From the NCBI GenBank assembly GCA_031281585.1, contig JAITFE010000022.1, positions 1 through 51,338 of the forward strand: a DNA stretch of 51,338 nucleotides, in the 5' to 3' direction. The stretch comes from Bifidobacteriaceae bacterium. GTDB taxonomy: Bacteria > Actinomycetota > Actinomycetes > Actinomycetales > WQXJ01. Within the stretch, counting starts at the first letter, position 1. Each line of letters opens with the position of its first letter. The translations under genes and the position numbers were made by a program. Shown here piece after piece: positions 25,268 through 36,631 of this stretch. The notes below the pieces were generated by a model. It was given only the letters and a program-made list of their open reading frames with translations, ran no database searches and had not been told where the DNA came from.

Positions 25268-25343
25268 GCAACCCGGCAAGTCCGCTGGCCCGGTGCCCAA
25301 GAAAAGCCTGTCCCAACTGCAGGGGCGGGCCCTGGCGTGGGCC

Positions 25344-25401
25344 GGAAATGGGGACGGTACCTTTTTCCGGCTCGCCGGAAAAAGGTACCGTCCCCATTTC
25401 C
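25344..25401. repeat. Near-perfect 28-bp-stem palindrome (possible bidirectional terminator or REP element)
   Basis: Arms 25344-25371 and 25374-25401 are exact reverse complements, with only two bases between them. The core is GGGGACGGTACCTTTTTCCGG and its mirror copy. It lies 14 bp downstream of the ddl-like stop (minus strand) and after the plus-strand operon, so it could terminate transcription from both sides. Its similarity to the hairpins at 25201-25267 and 11173-11200 points to a REP-type mobile origin. Confidence 0.8.
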
Positions 25402-25415
25402 ATTTCCCCGACCAG

Positions 25416-26360
25416 TTACCCCGCAGCTATTGAGGCTTCCGCCAAGGCGCGGTAGAGGGCGGGCAAGTGGTGGCCGGCCGCCAGGGCGGCCTGGGGGAGC
25501 AAGGACGTTTCCTGCATGCCCGGGGCCACGTTGACCTCCAGGAACCACGGCACGCCGGCGGCGTCCACGATCATGTCGGTTCGGGAGATCCTGGTCAGGC
25601 CCAGAACCTCGTGGGCCGCCAGGGCCAAAGCCGCCGCCGCGCCAGCGACACCCGAATCAACGCGGGCCGGGGTGAAGAACTCCGTGCGGCCCGGGTTGTA
25701 GCGGGCGTCGTAGTCGTAAGGCCCGTCGGTGACGATCTCCACCGCGGGCAGCGCCACCGGCCCGGACCCAAGGTCGATCACCGACACGGCCAATTCCGTC
25801 CCGGCCACCGACCGCTCGATCAGCGCGACCTCCCCGTACGCGAAGCAGTCCATCATGGCGCGGGGCAGGTCCGCCGGATCGACCACCTGCGTGACCCCCA
25901 GCGCCGAGCCGCCGTGCAGCGGCTTGACCACCAAGTCGGTCCCCAGCGAAGACGCCACCAGGTCCAACAGCGGGGCTGCGCCCAATTCCCGGAACAGCGA
26001 CTGCGGGAACGTGACGTAGTCCGGCGTGGCCAGCCCCGCCCGGCGGATGATGGTCTTGGCGACCGCCTTGTTCCAGGCCGCGCGGGCCGCCCTGGGGTCT
26101 GACCCCAGATACGGCACGCCCGCCAACTCCAGCACGTCCCGCACCGAGCCGTCCTCCCCCAGCGCGCCGTGCAGCAGCGGCCACACCAGGTCGAAGTCCG
26201 CGCCCGCCAGCCGATCCATCAGCCGGGCGTCCAGGTCCGCCTCGACAACGCCGCAGCCCGCCTCCCGCAGCGCCTCCGCGACCCGCCGTCCCGACCGCAG
26301 CGACACGTCGCGTTCATGCGACAAGCCGCCCGCCAGTATCAACACCTTCGGGTTGGCCAT
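25416..26360 (-). CDS. D-alanine--D-alanine ligase family protein (ATP-grasp)
   Basis: 314 aa, ATG with AAGGAG eight bases upstream. Ddl motifs are present: LAGGLSHERDVSLRSG at the N-terminus (Glu and Ser of the D-Ala site), LVVKPLHGGSALGV (ATP-binding Lys and the loop), and FLEVNVAPGMQETSLLPQ at the C-terminus (metal-binding Glu/Asn). It should join two D-alanines for the peptidoglycan stem peptide in the cytoplasm. It is shorter than E. coli Ddl. A main ddl gene may lie elsewhere, so this could be a paralogue with another D-amino or hydroxy acid substrate. It is the last gene of a minus-strand run trxB-trxA-aminotransferase-ddl; in related actinobacteria it often lies beside parB. Confidence 0.85.
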   Translation of the reverse strand: MANPKVLILAGGLSHERDVSLRSGRRVAEALREAGCGVVEADLDARLMDRLAGADFDLVWPLLHGALGEDGSVRDVLELAGVPYLGSDPRAARAAWNKAVAKTIIRRAGLATPDYVTFPQSLFRELGAAPLLDLVASSLGTDLVVKPLHGGSALGVTQVVDPADLPRAMMDCFAYGEVALIERSVAGTELAVSVIDLGSGPVALPAVEIVTDGPYDYDARYNPGRTEFFTPARVDSGVAGAAAALALAAHEVLGLTRISRTDMIVDAAGVPWFLEVNVAPGMQETSLLPQAALAAGHHLPALYRALAEASIAAG

Positions 26361-26521
26361 CGTTCCGCTCCTTTGGGTTGCCTAATTTGTGCCCGATGCC
26401 GTCCGCCCGCCGCGTCTTCCCCCACGCGGTCGCAGCGCGACCGTTTGCGCCGCCCAGTCCGTCCGGCCACGCCTGCCCGTACCGCCTGCCCGATGCCGTC
26501 CGACAACTCCCAGCCCACCCG

Positions 26522-27856
26522 TCAGGCCACGTCCGGTGCCGGACTGGTGACGTCCGCGACCGAATCTGCGCCGGCCCCGGAAGGCGACCGGGCGGCATCG
26601 GCGGCGGCTGGGCCGAACAACGCGGCCAACTCGATCTCCTTGGCCAGCACACCCGCCAGGCGCCGCACGCCCTCCCGGATGCGTTCCGGCGTGGGGTAGC
26701 AGAAGGACAGGCGCATCTGCCTGTTCCCCTGCCCGTCCGCGTAGAACGCGGTGCCGGAGACGTAGGCGACCAGCGCGGTGGTGGCGCGCGGCAGCATGGT
26801 CTTGGTGTTGACGCCCTCCGGCACTGTCACCCAGGTGTAGAAGCCGCCCTCGGGCGTGCTCCAGGTGCATTCGGGCATGAGCTCCCCCAGGGACGCCAGC
26901 ATGGTCTCGCAACGCTCGCGGTAGACCCCGCGATAGGCGTCGATCTGCCCCCGCCAGTCGCAGTTGTCCAGGTAGGCGGCAATCGACAGTTGGGAGGCGT
27001 GCGAGGGGCAAAGGATTGAGGCCTCGGAGGCCAACACCAGTTTCTCCCGCACCGCGTGCGGGGCCGCCGCCCAGCCGGTCCTGTAGCCAGGCGCCAGGGT
27101 CTTGGAGAACGACCCGAGGTAGATCACGCCGTCCTCGTCCAAGGAGCGGATCGCGGGCGTGATCTGGCCGTCGAAGCCCAGCATGCCGTACGGGTTGTCC
27201 TCCACCAGCAAGATGCCCTCGCGTTGGCAGATGTCCAGCACTTCCGCCCGGCGGTCAACGGGCAGCGTGACCCCCGCAGGGTTGTGATAAGTGGGACAGG
27301 TGTAAAGGAACTTGATGCGCCGCCCGGCCGCCTTCAGGCGCTTGACCGCCTCAGTCAGCGCTTCGGGAACCAGGCCGGCGTCATCCATCGGCACGTGTTC
27401 CACCCAAGCCTGGTAGGACTTGAAGACGGAGAGCGCTCCCACGTAGGAGGGCGCCTCGGCCAAGACCACGTCGCCGGGGTCGACAAAGATCCTTGTGACC
27501 AGGTCGAGGGCCTGTTGCGAGCCGGTGGTCACCACGACATCGTCCGGGTGGGCCTGAATCTTCTCTTCGGCCATCACCTGGGTGATGTGCGCGCGCAGCA
27601 GGGGATGGCCTTGGCCGTTGCCGTACTGCAGGGCGACGGCCCCCTCCGTGGCGATCAAGTCGGCTGTGACCTTGGCGATCAGGTCCATCGGCAAGGCGTC
27701 CAGGAACGGCATGCCGCCCGCCAGGGAGACCACTTCAGGCCGGTTGGCCACCGAGAACAAGGCTCGCGTCTCGGAGACCCGCAGCCCGTGCGTCCGCCCG
27801 GCATAGGAGCCGAACCAGGGGTCGAGCCGAGTTCCGCCGCCGGGGTTGGTTGACAT
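26522..27856 (-). CDS. PLP-dependent class I/II aminotransferase (2-aminoadipate/MocR-type fold)
   Basis: 444 aa. Fold-type I aminotransferase with SLAGGMPFLDALP near the N-terminus, YGNGQGHPLLRAHI, VTTGSQQALDL, the YTCPTYHNPAGVTLP substrate-binding segment, VEDNPYGML, and SFSKTLAPGYRTGW with K252 as the PLP Schiff-base lysine. It resembles LysN/KAT-like transaminases of aromatic or aminoadipate substrates; specificity is not readable. The start lies 10 bp after trxA, so they are probably cotranscribed. The C-terminal 40 residues are an Ala/Pro-rich tail without structure. A link to D-amino-acid supply for the neighbouring ligase is possible but unproven. Confidence 0.87.
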   Translation of the reverse strand: MSTNPGGGTRLDPWFGSYAGRTHGLRVSETRALFSVANRPEVVSLAGGMPFLDALPMDLIAKVTADLIATEGAVALQYGNGQGHPLLRAHITQVMAEEKIQAHPDDVVVTTGSQQALDLVTRIFVDPGDVVLAEAPSYVGALSVFKSYQAWVEHVPMDDAGLVPEALTEAVKRLKAAGRRIKFLYTCPTYHNPAGVTLPVDRRAEVLDICQREGILLVEDNPYGMLGFDGQITPAIRSLDEDGVIYLGSFSKTLAPGYRTGWAAAPHAVREKLVLASEASILCPSHASQLSIAAYLDNCDWRGQIDAYRGVYRERCETMLASLGELMPECTWSTPEGGFYTWVTVPEGVNTKTMLPRATTALVAYVSGTAFYADGQGNRQMRLSFCYPTPERIREGVRRLAGVLAKEIELAALFGPAAADAARSPSGAGADSVADVTSPAPDVA

Positions 27857-27866
27857 GGGGGCGGCG

Positions 27867-28193
27867 TCAGCCGATGAACTCGGCCAGCTCCGCGGCCAGC
27901 AGCGGCTTGGGCTTGGCGCCCATCACGGTCTTGACCAGCTGGCCGTCTCGGTAGACGTTGAGGGTCGGGATCGTGGAGATGCCGTAGGCCTGGGCCGTCA
28001 CCGGATTCTCGTCGGTGTTGAGGGCGACGAACTTCATCCTGTCGCCGTTCTCCGCCGCCAGCTGCTCCACCACTGGGGTGAGGAGGCGGCAAGGGCCGCA
28101 CCATGGGGCCCAAAAATCAACTAGGACGGGCTTGTCGGCTTTCAGCACCTCGTCCTCAAACGTCGCGTCGGTAACCGCGTTCAGCGCGCTCAT
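27867..28193 (-). CDS. trxA: Thioredoxin
   Basis: 108 aa with the classic fold and the redox motif W31-C-G-P-C35, the cis-Pro segment ISTIPTLNVY and buried Asp of VLVDFWAPW. AAGGAG stands eight bases before the ATG. It reduces protein disulfides in the cytoplasm using electrons from the thioredoxin reductase encoded just upstream. Equivalent to mycobacterial trxC in the same gene order. Confidence 0.97.
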   Translation of the reverse strand: MSALNAVTDATFEDEVLKADKPVLVDFWAPWCGPCRLLTPVVEQLAAENGDRMKFVALNTDENPVTAQAYGISTIPTLNVYRDGQLVKTVMGAKPKPLLAAELAEFIG

Positions 28194-28370
28194 CGCAATG
28201 CTCCTTCATTCATCAACACTTGGCTTCATATCGTTTCATGGTTTGCGGGTATCCCTGGGCTACCGGCCCGCGCAATACCGCGTACCGACCGGCGCGCCCG
28301 GTTCCGGGGGTTGCCGTGAGCCCGCCCAGATTGGCGCAAGCCAACCTGACACGGCCCCAGCCCGGCCCGG

Positions 28371-29354
28371 TCAGACCGTGGACGCGGCGATGGCCGCGTC
28401 GGCGGCCAGTTCCTCCAAGTAGTCCTGGGCGTCCAAGGCGGCCTGGGCGCCGGTGCCGGCGGCGGTGATGGCTTGGCGGTACGTCCGGTCCACCACGTCC
28501 CCGGCCGCGAACACGCCCGGGATTGACGTCGCCTGGTGTTGGGCGTTGCCCGGCTCGTCCGGGGCCGAGGGCCCGTCGACAATGATGTAGCCGTCCTGGT
28601 CCAACGCGAGTTGGTCCTTGAACAGGTCCGAGTTCGGGGTGTGGCCGATCGCCACGAAGATGCCGTGGGCGTCCAGGCGCCGCGATTCGCCGGAGCGCAG
28701 GTCCCGCAGGGTGACGCCGCTGACGGCGCCCTCGCCGTGGATCTCCTCCACGACGCAATGCCAGGCGAACTCGATCTGGGGGTGGGCCAGGGCCCGTTCG
28801 GCCATGATCCGGGACGCCCGCAACTCGCCGCGGCGGTGCACAACCGTCACCTTGGAGGCGAACTTGGTCAGGAAGACGGCCTCTTCCATGGCGGAGTCGC
28901 CGCCGCCCACCACCACGATTTCCTTGCCTTTGAAGAAGAACCCGTCGCAGGTGGCGCAGTAGCTGACACCGCGTCCGCCCAGCCGTTTCTCCGACTCCAG
29001 GCCCAGCTCTTTGTAGGAGGATCCCGTCGCGATTATCACCGCGGCCGCCTCGAAATGCTGGCCGCCCAAGGTCTTGATCTCCTTGACGGGGCCTTCCAGC
29101 GCGACTTCCACCACGTCATCGAACACCAGCTTGGCGCCGAACCGGGTCGCTTGGCTGGCCATCCGCTCCATCAACTCGGGGCCCAGCACGCCGTCCGGAA
29201 AGCCCGGGTAGTTCTCGACCTCCGTGGTGTTGACCAGGTTGCCGCCGGCCGTCACCGACCCGGCGATCACCGTCGGCTCGTAGCCCGCGCGGGCCGCGTA
29301 AATCGCCGCCGTGTACCCAGCCGGACCTGAACCAATGATCACAACCTGCTCCAC
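28371..29354 (-). CDS. trxB: Thioredoxin-disulfide reductase
   Basis: 327 aa. The GTG at 29354 is chosen because GAAGGAG lies six bases upstream; the longer ATG frame to 29408 includes that site. FAD-binding GSGPAGYTAA at the N-terminus, redox-active CATC in GVSYCATCDGFFF, NADPH-binding VVGGGDSAMEEA, and HRRGELRAS are all present, with the C-terminal GVFAAGDV. It transfers electrons from NADPH to thioredoxin. A 177-bp gap with no visible gene separates it from trxA. Confidence 0.96.
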   Translation of the reverse strand: MEQVVIIGSGPAGYTAAIYAARAGYEPTVIAGSVTAGGNLVNTTEVENYPGFPDGVLGPELMERMASQATRFGAKLVFDDVVEVALEGPVKEIKTLGGQHFEAAAVIIATGSSYKELGLESEKRLGGRGVSYCATCDGFFFKGKEIVVVGGGDSAMEEAVFLTKFASKVTVVHRRGELRASRIMAERALAHPQIEFAWHCVVEEIHGEGAVSGVTLRDLRSGESRRLDAHGIFVAIGHTPNSDLFKDQLALDQDGYIIVDGPSAPDEPGNAQHQATSIPGVFAAGDVVDRTYRQAITAAGTGAQAALDAQDYLEELAADAAIAASTV

Positions 29355-29376
29355 AACCAACTCCTTCAACGAACTC

Positions 29377-31704
29377 TTAGGTGACAACCCCAACGACCGG
29401 CGCGACACCGGGACTCAAGGGTACGCCAAGGTTGATCGCGCCGACGAGCGCCAGGATAACCAGCCCCAAGCACACGCAAGCGACCACCACCGCGATGAAT
29501 GTGATGACGGGCCACCAGTTGCGCGTGGCCGTCACCTCGGGCGCCTGGGGTTGCGCCGGCAAGACATTATTGAACGAAGGCGCTTCGACGTCAAACAATC
29601 GGCGTTCGCCCCCAGCCGGGGTGGCGGGCACCGGCGCGGTTGGCGCCGGCAAGCCTTGGGGGGTGCCCGATGCCGTTCCCCCGCCCGCCGTCGCCGCCAA
29701 GAGTTGGTCCGCGACCGGCTCGGGCGACCACGTTTCGATCGGCTCCTCGACGGGGGCGGCCTCCGGTTGCGTGGAACTGGCCCAGTCGCGACCCGCCAAG
29801 AGGTCCACGGCCTGCGGGGAGCTTGGCGCCGCCATTCCCTCCAGGACCTGGCGAACCTTTTCGTCACGGGGTCCGGGCGGCACCTCGTCCCGCCTGATAG
29901 GCGTGGCCAGAGGGCCGGGACGGGGCAATTTGGCCCGATTCAGCGGCCGGTCGTAGTAGGCGGGCTCGTCTTCCCAGTCCTCGTCTTCTTCAACCGGGTC
30001 AAGGACTATGGTGGCGTCTTCGTCGGCGTCCCCCACCGCGACCGGCTCGTAGGTATATTCGTCATGGACCAGGGGCGGCACCGACGCCAAGACCTCGGCC
30101 AGGTCCTCCGGCAGCGGCGGCAGGGTGAACTCTTGCGGTTCGACGGGTCGCCTGGGGACCACTTTCGGGATGGCCGGACCGGGGGCGGGCGTTTCGGTCA
30201 GGTCCAGTTGTTCCGCCAACGAGGACAGGGCCGGGAGCGGGGTCGCCCTGGCCACCGGCCAGACCAATTCCTCTAGTCCCACCGGTTCGGGTTCGGCTTC
30301 ATCCAAGTCTGCTGGCTCGTCCTCGAAGTCCCAGTCCTCTTCAAGGTCTTCGTCTCCATCCTCCTCGACGAACTCCTCCGCCAGGGCTTCGTCTCCGTCG
30401 AATCCGTCCTCGTCTTCAAGGCTGGCCTCAAGGTCCCATTCGGCCTGCGGCCGGAAGTCCGACTGAAGACCAGGCCCGGCGTTCGCCGCCAAATCCGGTT
30501 CGGGGTCCGCTTCGAAGTCTTCCCCGAGGTCCGCTTCGGGGCCGCCTACGCTGTCCGCGTCCGGGCTTTCCGTCATTCCCGGCGCGAGGTCCGCGCCGAG
30601 TTCCGCCAGGCCGGCGAACTCCCTCGCCGACCAGTGCCGCGTTGTCCCAGAGCCCGCGTCCGCGCTGGCCGGAGCCACAATCGCCTCGATCGCCGCCAGC
30701 CTGTCCTGGATGACGGCCTGGGTTGCCAGGGCCGCCACGTCGGCGTCCGTTGGCCGCAACGGCCGGGCGCCCGCTGGAAAACTGGAACGGACGGGATCCT
30801 CGGCGGGCAGGACCGCCTCCGCCCCGGAGCCCTGGTCATTGGGCTCCTCCTGGTCGGAGTCAGCCGAACCGGTTGGCTGCGCGGGCGGCGCCGCCTCGCG
30901 CGGAACCGGACTGCGGACAAACGCCGAATAGGGCAGGCTGATCCGCACGGTGGGCCAAATGCCGAGGTCTTCGACCACCTGGGCGGCGTCAGCGGGCCCC
31001 ACCCCGCCGGTCGCCAGCGCCACCGCGCACAACGTGTTGAGGTCGCCGGGGACGCCCGAGACCAACTCGATCGGCGCGACGGGATTGCCCTCCCACAGCG
31101 GCGGCGGCGGCATGACGCTGGGGGTCTCACCCGGCCAGCGGGCCGTCAGCGCGGCGTACAGGATTGACACCAGCGCTTTGGCGTCTGCGGCCGCCGAGCT
31201 GACCGGGTCCTCATCCGCCCGGCCGCGAGCGGCCGCGTCCCAGGCCATGCCGCCAATCCTGACCGTGTCGCCCTTGCCCAAGAAGATCAGTTCCGGCCGC
31301 AGCGCCAGGTGGTGCACGTCATGCGCGGCCGCCTGGGCCAGCGCGGTGGCCACTTCGCCCGCCACCGCGCGGGCTTGGGCCGCTGGGAGCGGCCCCACTT
31401 CGGCCAGGGAAACGCCGTCCAGCGGGGCCGTCAACACGAACGAAATCCCGGAATAGCGTCCGGCGTCAATGATCCGGACTATCCGGGGGTCGTCAACCAG
31501 GGCCGCGCTGCGAGCCGCGTCAACCGCGTCTTCCGTGTGGTCGCCCGTCAGCAGGTGCACCTCGGTCTGACGCGAGAGGATCTTGTCGGTGGCGCGGAAG
31601 CGTTGCGCTCCCGGCAAGTTGGAAAACAATTCAGCGTCAAGCTGATAGCGACCCATTAGCAGGTCACCCATGTCGAGGTCGGGGCGCGACGATTTGGAAT
31701 CCAT
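29377..31704 (-). CDS. Membrane-anchored pseudokinase with long acidic region (MurJ-associated family)
   Basis: 775 aa. Residues 15 to about 290 follow a protein-kinase fold, but the key residues are lost: the beta-3 Lys region reads TEVHLLTG, HRD becomes HLALRPE (A134 in place of Asp), and DFG becomes GGMAWD. It should not phosphorylate. A highly acidic low-complexity stretch (about 380-620, rich in EDE and DLEED) follows, then a TM helix near the C-terminus (ITFIAVVVACVCLGLVILAL) with a short outer tail. In Mycobacterium a pseudokinase domain is fused to MurJ and, when phosphorylated, binds FhaA. Here it is a separate gene, with a P-type ATPase gene between it and murJ. A role in controlling lipid II flipping is inferred from that relation. 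Confidence 0.83.
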   Translation of the reverse strand: MDSKSSRPDLDMGDLLMGRYQLDAELFSNLPGAQRFRATDKILSRQTEVHLLTGDHTEDAVDAARSAALVDDPRIVRIIDAGRYSGISFVLTAPLDGVSLAEVGPLPAAQARAVAGEVATALAQAAAHDVHHLALRPELIFLGKGDTVRIGGMAWDAAARGRADEDPVSSAAADAKALVSILYAALTARWPGETPSVMPPPPLWEGNPVAPIELVSGVPGDLNTLCAVALATGGVGPADAAQVVEDLGIWPTVRISLPYSAFVRSPVPREAAPPAQPTGSADSDQEEPNDQGSGAEAVLPAEDPVRSSFPAGARPLRPTDADVAALATQAVIQDRLAAIEAIVAPASADAGSGTTRHWSAREFAGLAELGADLAPGMTESPDADSVGGPEADLGEDFEADPEPDLAANAGPGLQSDFRPQAEWDLEASLEDEDGFDGDEALAEEFVEEDGDEDLEEDWDFEDEPADLDEAEPEPVGLEELVWPVARATPLPALSSLAEQLDLTETPAPGPAIPKVVPRRPVEPQEFTLPPLPEDLAEVLASVPPLVHDEYTYEPVAVGDADEDATIVLDPVEEDEDWEDEPAYYDRPLNRAKLPRPGPLATPIRRDEVPPGPRDEKVRQVLEGMAAPSSPQAVDLLAGRDWASSTQPEAAPVEEPIETWSPEPVADQLLAATAGGGTASGTPQGLPAPTAPVPATPAGGERRLFDVEAPSFNNVLPAQPQAPEVTATRNWWPVITFIAVVVACVCLGLVILALVGAINLGVPLSPGVAPVVGVVT

Positions 31705-31892
31705 GACCCTAGTTACTCCCGTTGGTGGTGCCGGTCATCTCAGTCATACTAGCGGCGCGGTCCCCCCGTAGTCCCAGACTGGCCGGGGCCGCCTCGGCCC
31801 CGGTTCGCCAGGCTGCGCCGGGACGCGGCCAGCCGACAACGCCCCCCGCTCTGCCCGCAGGGGCGTCCCCCTGTCCGGGGCCGTCCTCGGGT

Positions 31893-34490
<2,598 letters not shown>

Positions 34491-34699
34491 GCCATCCAAC
34501 CTACGGACCGCGGGTATGCGGTTGCCGCTGTTTTCGATCAAGGTTCGATCAAGCCGCTTTCATATGGCTGAGGAGCGAGGAAGGCGTTAGCGCTGCGGGT
34601 CGGGTCCGGTCGGGGCGGGTCGCCTGTGCCGGGCCTTGCTGGCCCACATCGGCCCGTTCGGGCTGCGGCCGGCACAGTGCCCAAGGCAGCCAAAGAGGG

Positions 34700-36631
34700 T
34701 CAACCATGCTCACCAGCCGAGGCGGGCCGGCGCAGGCGCGCGAGGAGCGGGCGCGCGAAATCCGCCAACTGGGTCACTCCCAACAGGCGCAGCAGACCGA
34801 CATAGGACACGGTGATGAGGAGGCCCACCACCACCAGGGCCGCCAGCGAGGTGGCCAGGCTGGCCGCGCCACCGCCGGGGAACAGGCTCAGCGCCAGCCA
34901 GCCAACCTCAGCGCTGAGGCACGCGGCGGCGCCCGCCCGCAGGTGCATCCATCCCAGTTCGCGGCCGTCAATCCCGTCCAGCCGGTCCCGCAACGAGGAA
35001 AGGCGGAGAATAGCGCCGGCTAGGAAGGAGAGGGTCTGCCCCAGGCCAATCCCCGTCACCCACCACGCGGGCGGCAGCAACCAGAAGCTCACCAGCGAAA
35101 AGCCCGCGAACAACAACGACATGGGGATCTGCAGGGCCAACAGCGTGCGGCCGTCTTCCAGCGCGAAGAAAACCCGTTTCACCAACAGGGTCATGCCCAG
35201 CGGGACCAGCCCCAACGACATGGCCACCACCGGCCCCACCAGGGCACCCACCTCCGGCAGGCTGATGCCCGGTTGCAGGACGCGCCCCAGCGGCAACGCC
35301 AACACCACCAGCAGGGCGGTGAACAGGAAACTGAACGCGCTGGTGGTCATGATCGCGTAGGACAGGTCCTGCCGGACCAGTTTCAAGGCCCCCGCCTGCA
35401 CGTGTTCGCTCATGCGGGTGAACAAGGCCGTGGTCAAAGAAACCGTGATCAACGAATGGGGAATGATGTAGATGCTCAGGGCCAAAGTCAGGATCGCGTT
35501 CGAGGCGACCGTCTGACCAGGCGCGGCGTCCTGAGCGGCCGAGGCCAGCCGGATCGCCACCCACATTGCGCCCTGGCTGAACACCAAAGACAGCGCCGTC
35601 CAGCCGGTCATCCGCGCCGCCCGGCCCAGCCCAAAGCCGCGAAAACCCCAGCGCCAACGGGGGCGCAGCCCCAACCGGGCCATTGGGCCGACCAGGATCA
35701 GGGCTTGGACAGCTATCCCCAACGTGGCGGTTCCGGCCAGCAGCAGGGTCTGGCCAGTCCCCCACCAGGCGGCCGAGGCTTGGCCCGCCGCCGGTCCCGC
35801 TCCCCCAGCCCCAGCAGACACCGCGTGGTAGCGGCCGAAGGCGGCGATGAACACCCCGAAGCCGAGAATCGAGACCGCGTTGTTGGCCACCGGCGCCCAC
35901 ATCACCACCCCGAACACGTTGCGGGCGTTGAGCACCTGGCTCCAGAGGAGATAAATGCCGTAAAAGAAGACTTGCGGCAGACACCAATACGCGAACACCG
36001 TGCCCAGCCCAAGCTTTTGCGCGTCCCAGTCCTGGGTGAACAGAGTCAGCCAGAACCCGGCCGAGACGGTCAGCAACACGGTCAAGGCGCCCAGCAGCAC
36101 CGTCGCCAGCGTGAGAAGCCGATGCACAAACTCCTCGCCCTGGCCCCGGCCAAAAGCCCGCACGATCTGCGGCACCAAGACCGCGTTGAGCACGCCCTCG
36201 GCCAAGATGGCGTAAAAGAAGTTCGGCAGGGTGTTGGCGGCGTCGAAGGCGTTGGCGGCCATGGTGCCGACGCCGATCGCCCCGCCCAGGACGGCGGCCC
36301 GCACCATTCCCGCCACCCGCGAGGCGGCCGTGCCGGACGCCATCGCCAAAGTCGAGCGCCCAATCGAAGGCGCCGCCGCCATGGGCTCCCGTTCGTTTCC
36401 CGCCGGAGACTGATCAACGGCACCCCGTGGCGCGGCCCGCGCGCCGGAAGCGCCGGGAAGACCGGAACGGGGCGAAACCGGTGAATTGGGAGCGCCGGTT
36501 GGCTCGCTCGCGCCGGCCGAACCCTTCCGGCCACGCCGCCCCGGCTTGGCGGGCTGGGCCGGCCGGTGGCTTTGCGCCCAGCGCCGAGCCGGGCGGGCGA
36601 CCGAGGGGCGGTCCGGCGGCGGTTCACTCAC
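34700..36631 (-). CDS. murJ: Lipid II flippase MurJ
   Basis: 643 aa. The GTG at 36631 overlaps the stop of the upstream gene (GTGA), with GGGAGG about ten bases before it. An N-terminal cytoplasmic extension of about 105 Arg/Pro-rich residues precedes roughly 14 TM helices. MOP-superfamily MurJ traits are the early SRVAGMVRAAVLG segment, FFYAILAEGVLNAVLVPQ, the FYGIYLLWSQVLNARNVF loop and SIYIIPHSLITVSLTTALF. It flips lipid-linked peptidoglycan precursor to the outer face. Unlike mycobacterial MviN it has no fused pseudokinase. It is translationally coupled to the DUF6049 gene. Confidence 0.94.
   Translation of the reverse strand: MSEPPPDRPSVARPARRWAQSHRPAQPAKPGRRGRKGSAGASEPTGAPNSPVSPRSGLPGASGARAAPRGAVDQSPAGNEREPMAAAPSIGRSTLAMASGTAASRVAGMVRAAVLGGAIGVGTMAANAFDAANTLPNFFYAILAEGVLNAVLVPQIVRAFGRGQGEEFVHRLLTLATVLLGALTVLLTVSAGFWLTLFTQDWDAQKLGLGTVFAYWCLPQVFFYGIYLLWSQVLNARNVFGVVMWAPVANNAVSILGFGVFIAAFGRYHAVSAGAGGAGPAAGQASAAWWGTGQTLLLAGTATLGIAVQALILVGPMARLGLRPRWRWGFRGFGLGRAARMTGWTALSLVFSQGAMWVAIRLASAAQDAAPGQTVASNAILTLALSIYIIPHSLITVSLTTALFTRMSEHVQAGALKLVRQDLSYAIMTTSAFSFLFTALLVVLALPLGRVLQPGISLPEVGALVGPVVAMSLGLVPLGMTLLVKRVFFALEDGRTLLALQIPMSLLFAGFSLVSFWLLPPAWWVTGIGLGQTLSFLAGAILRLSSLRDRLDGIDGRELGWMHLRAGAAACLSAEVGWLALSLFPGGGAASLATSLAALVVVGLLITVSYVGLLRLLGVTQLADFARPLLARLRRPASAGEHG

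Noticed and set aside
24877-25455. A full 192-aa gene in this frame
   Set aside because: Only residues 31-90 resemble a known protein (VapC); the rest reads through REP hairpins and into the antisense of the ddl-like gene, so it is treated as a remnant.
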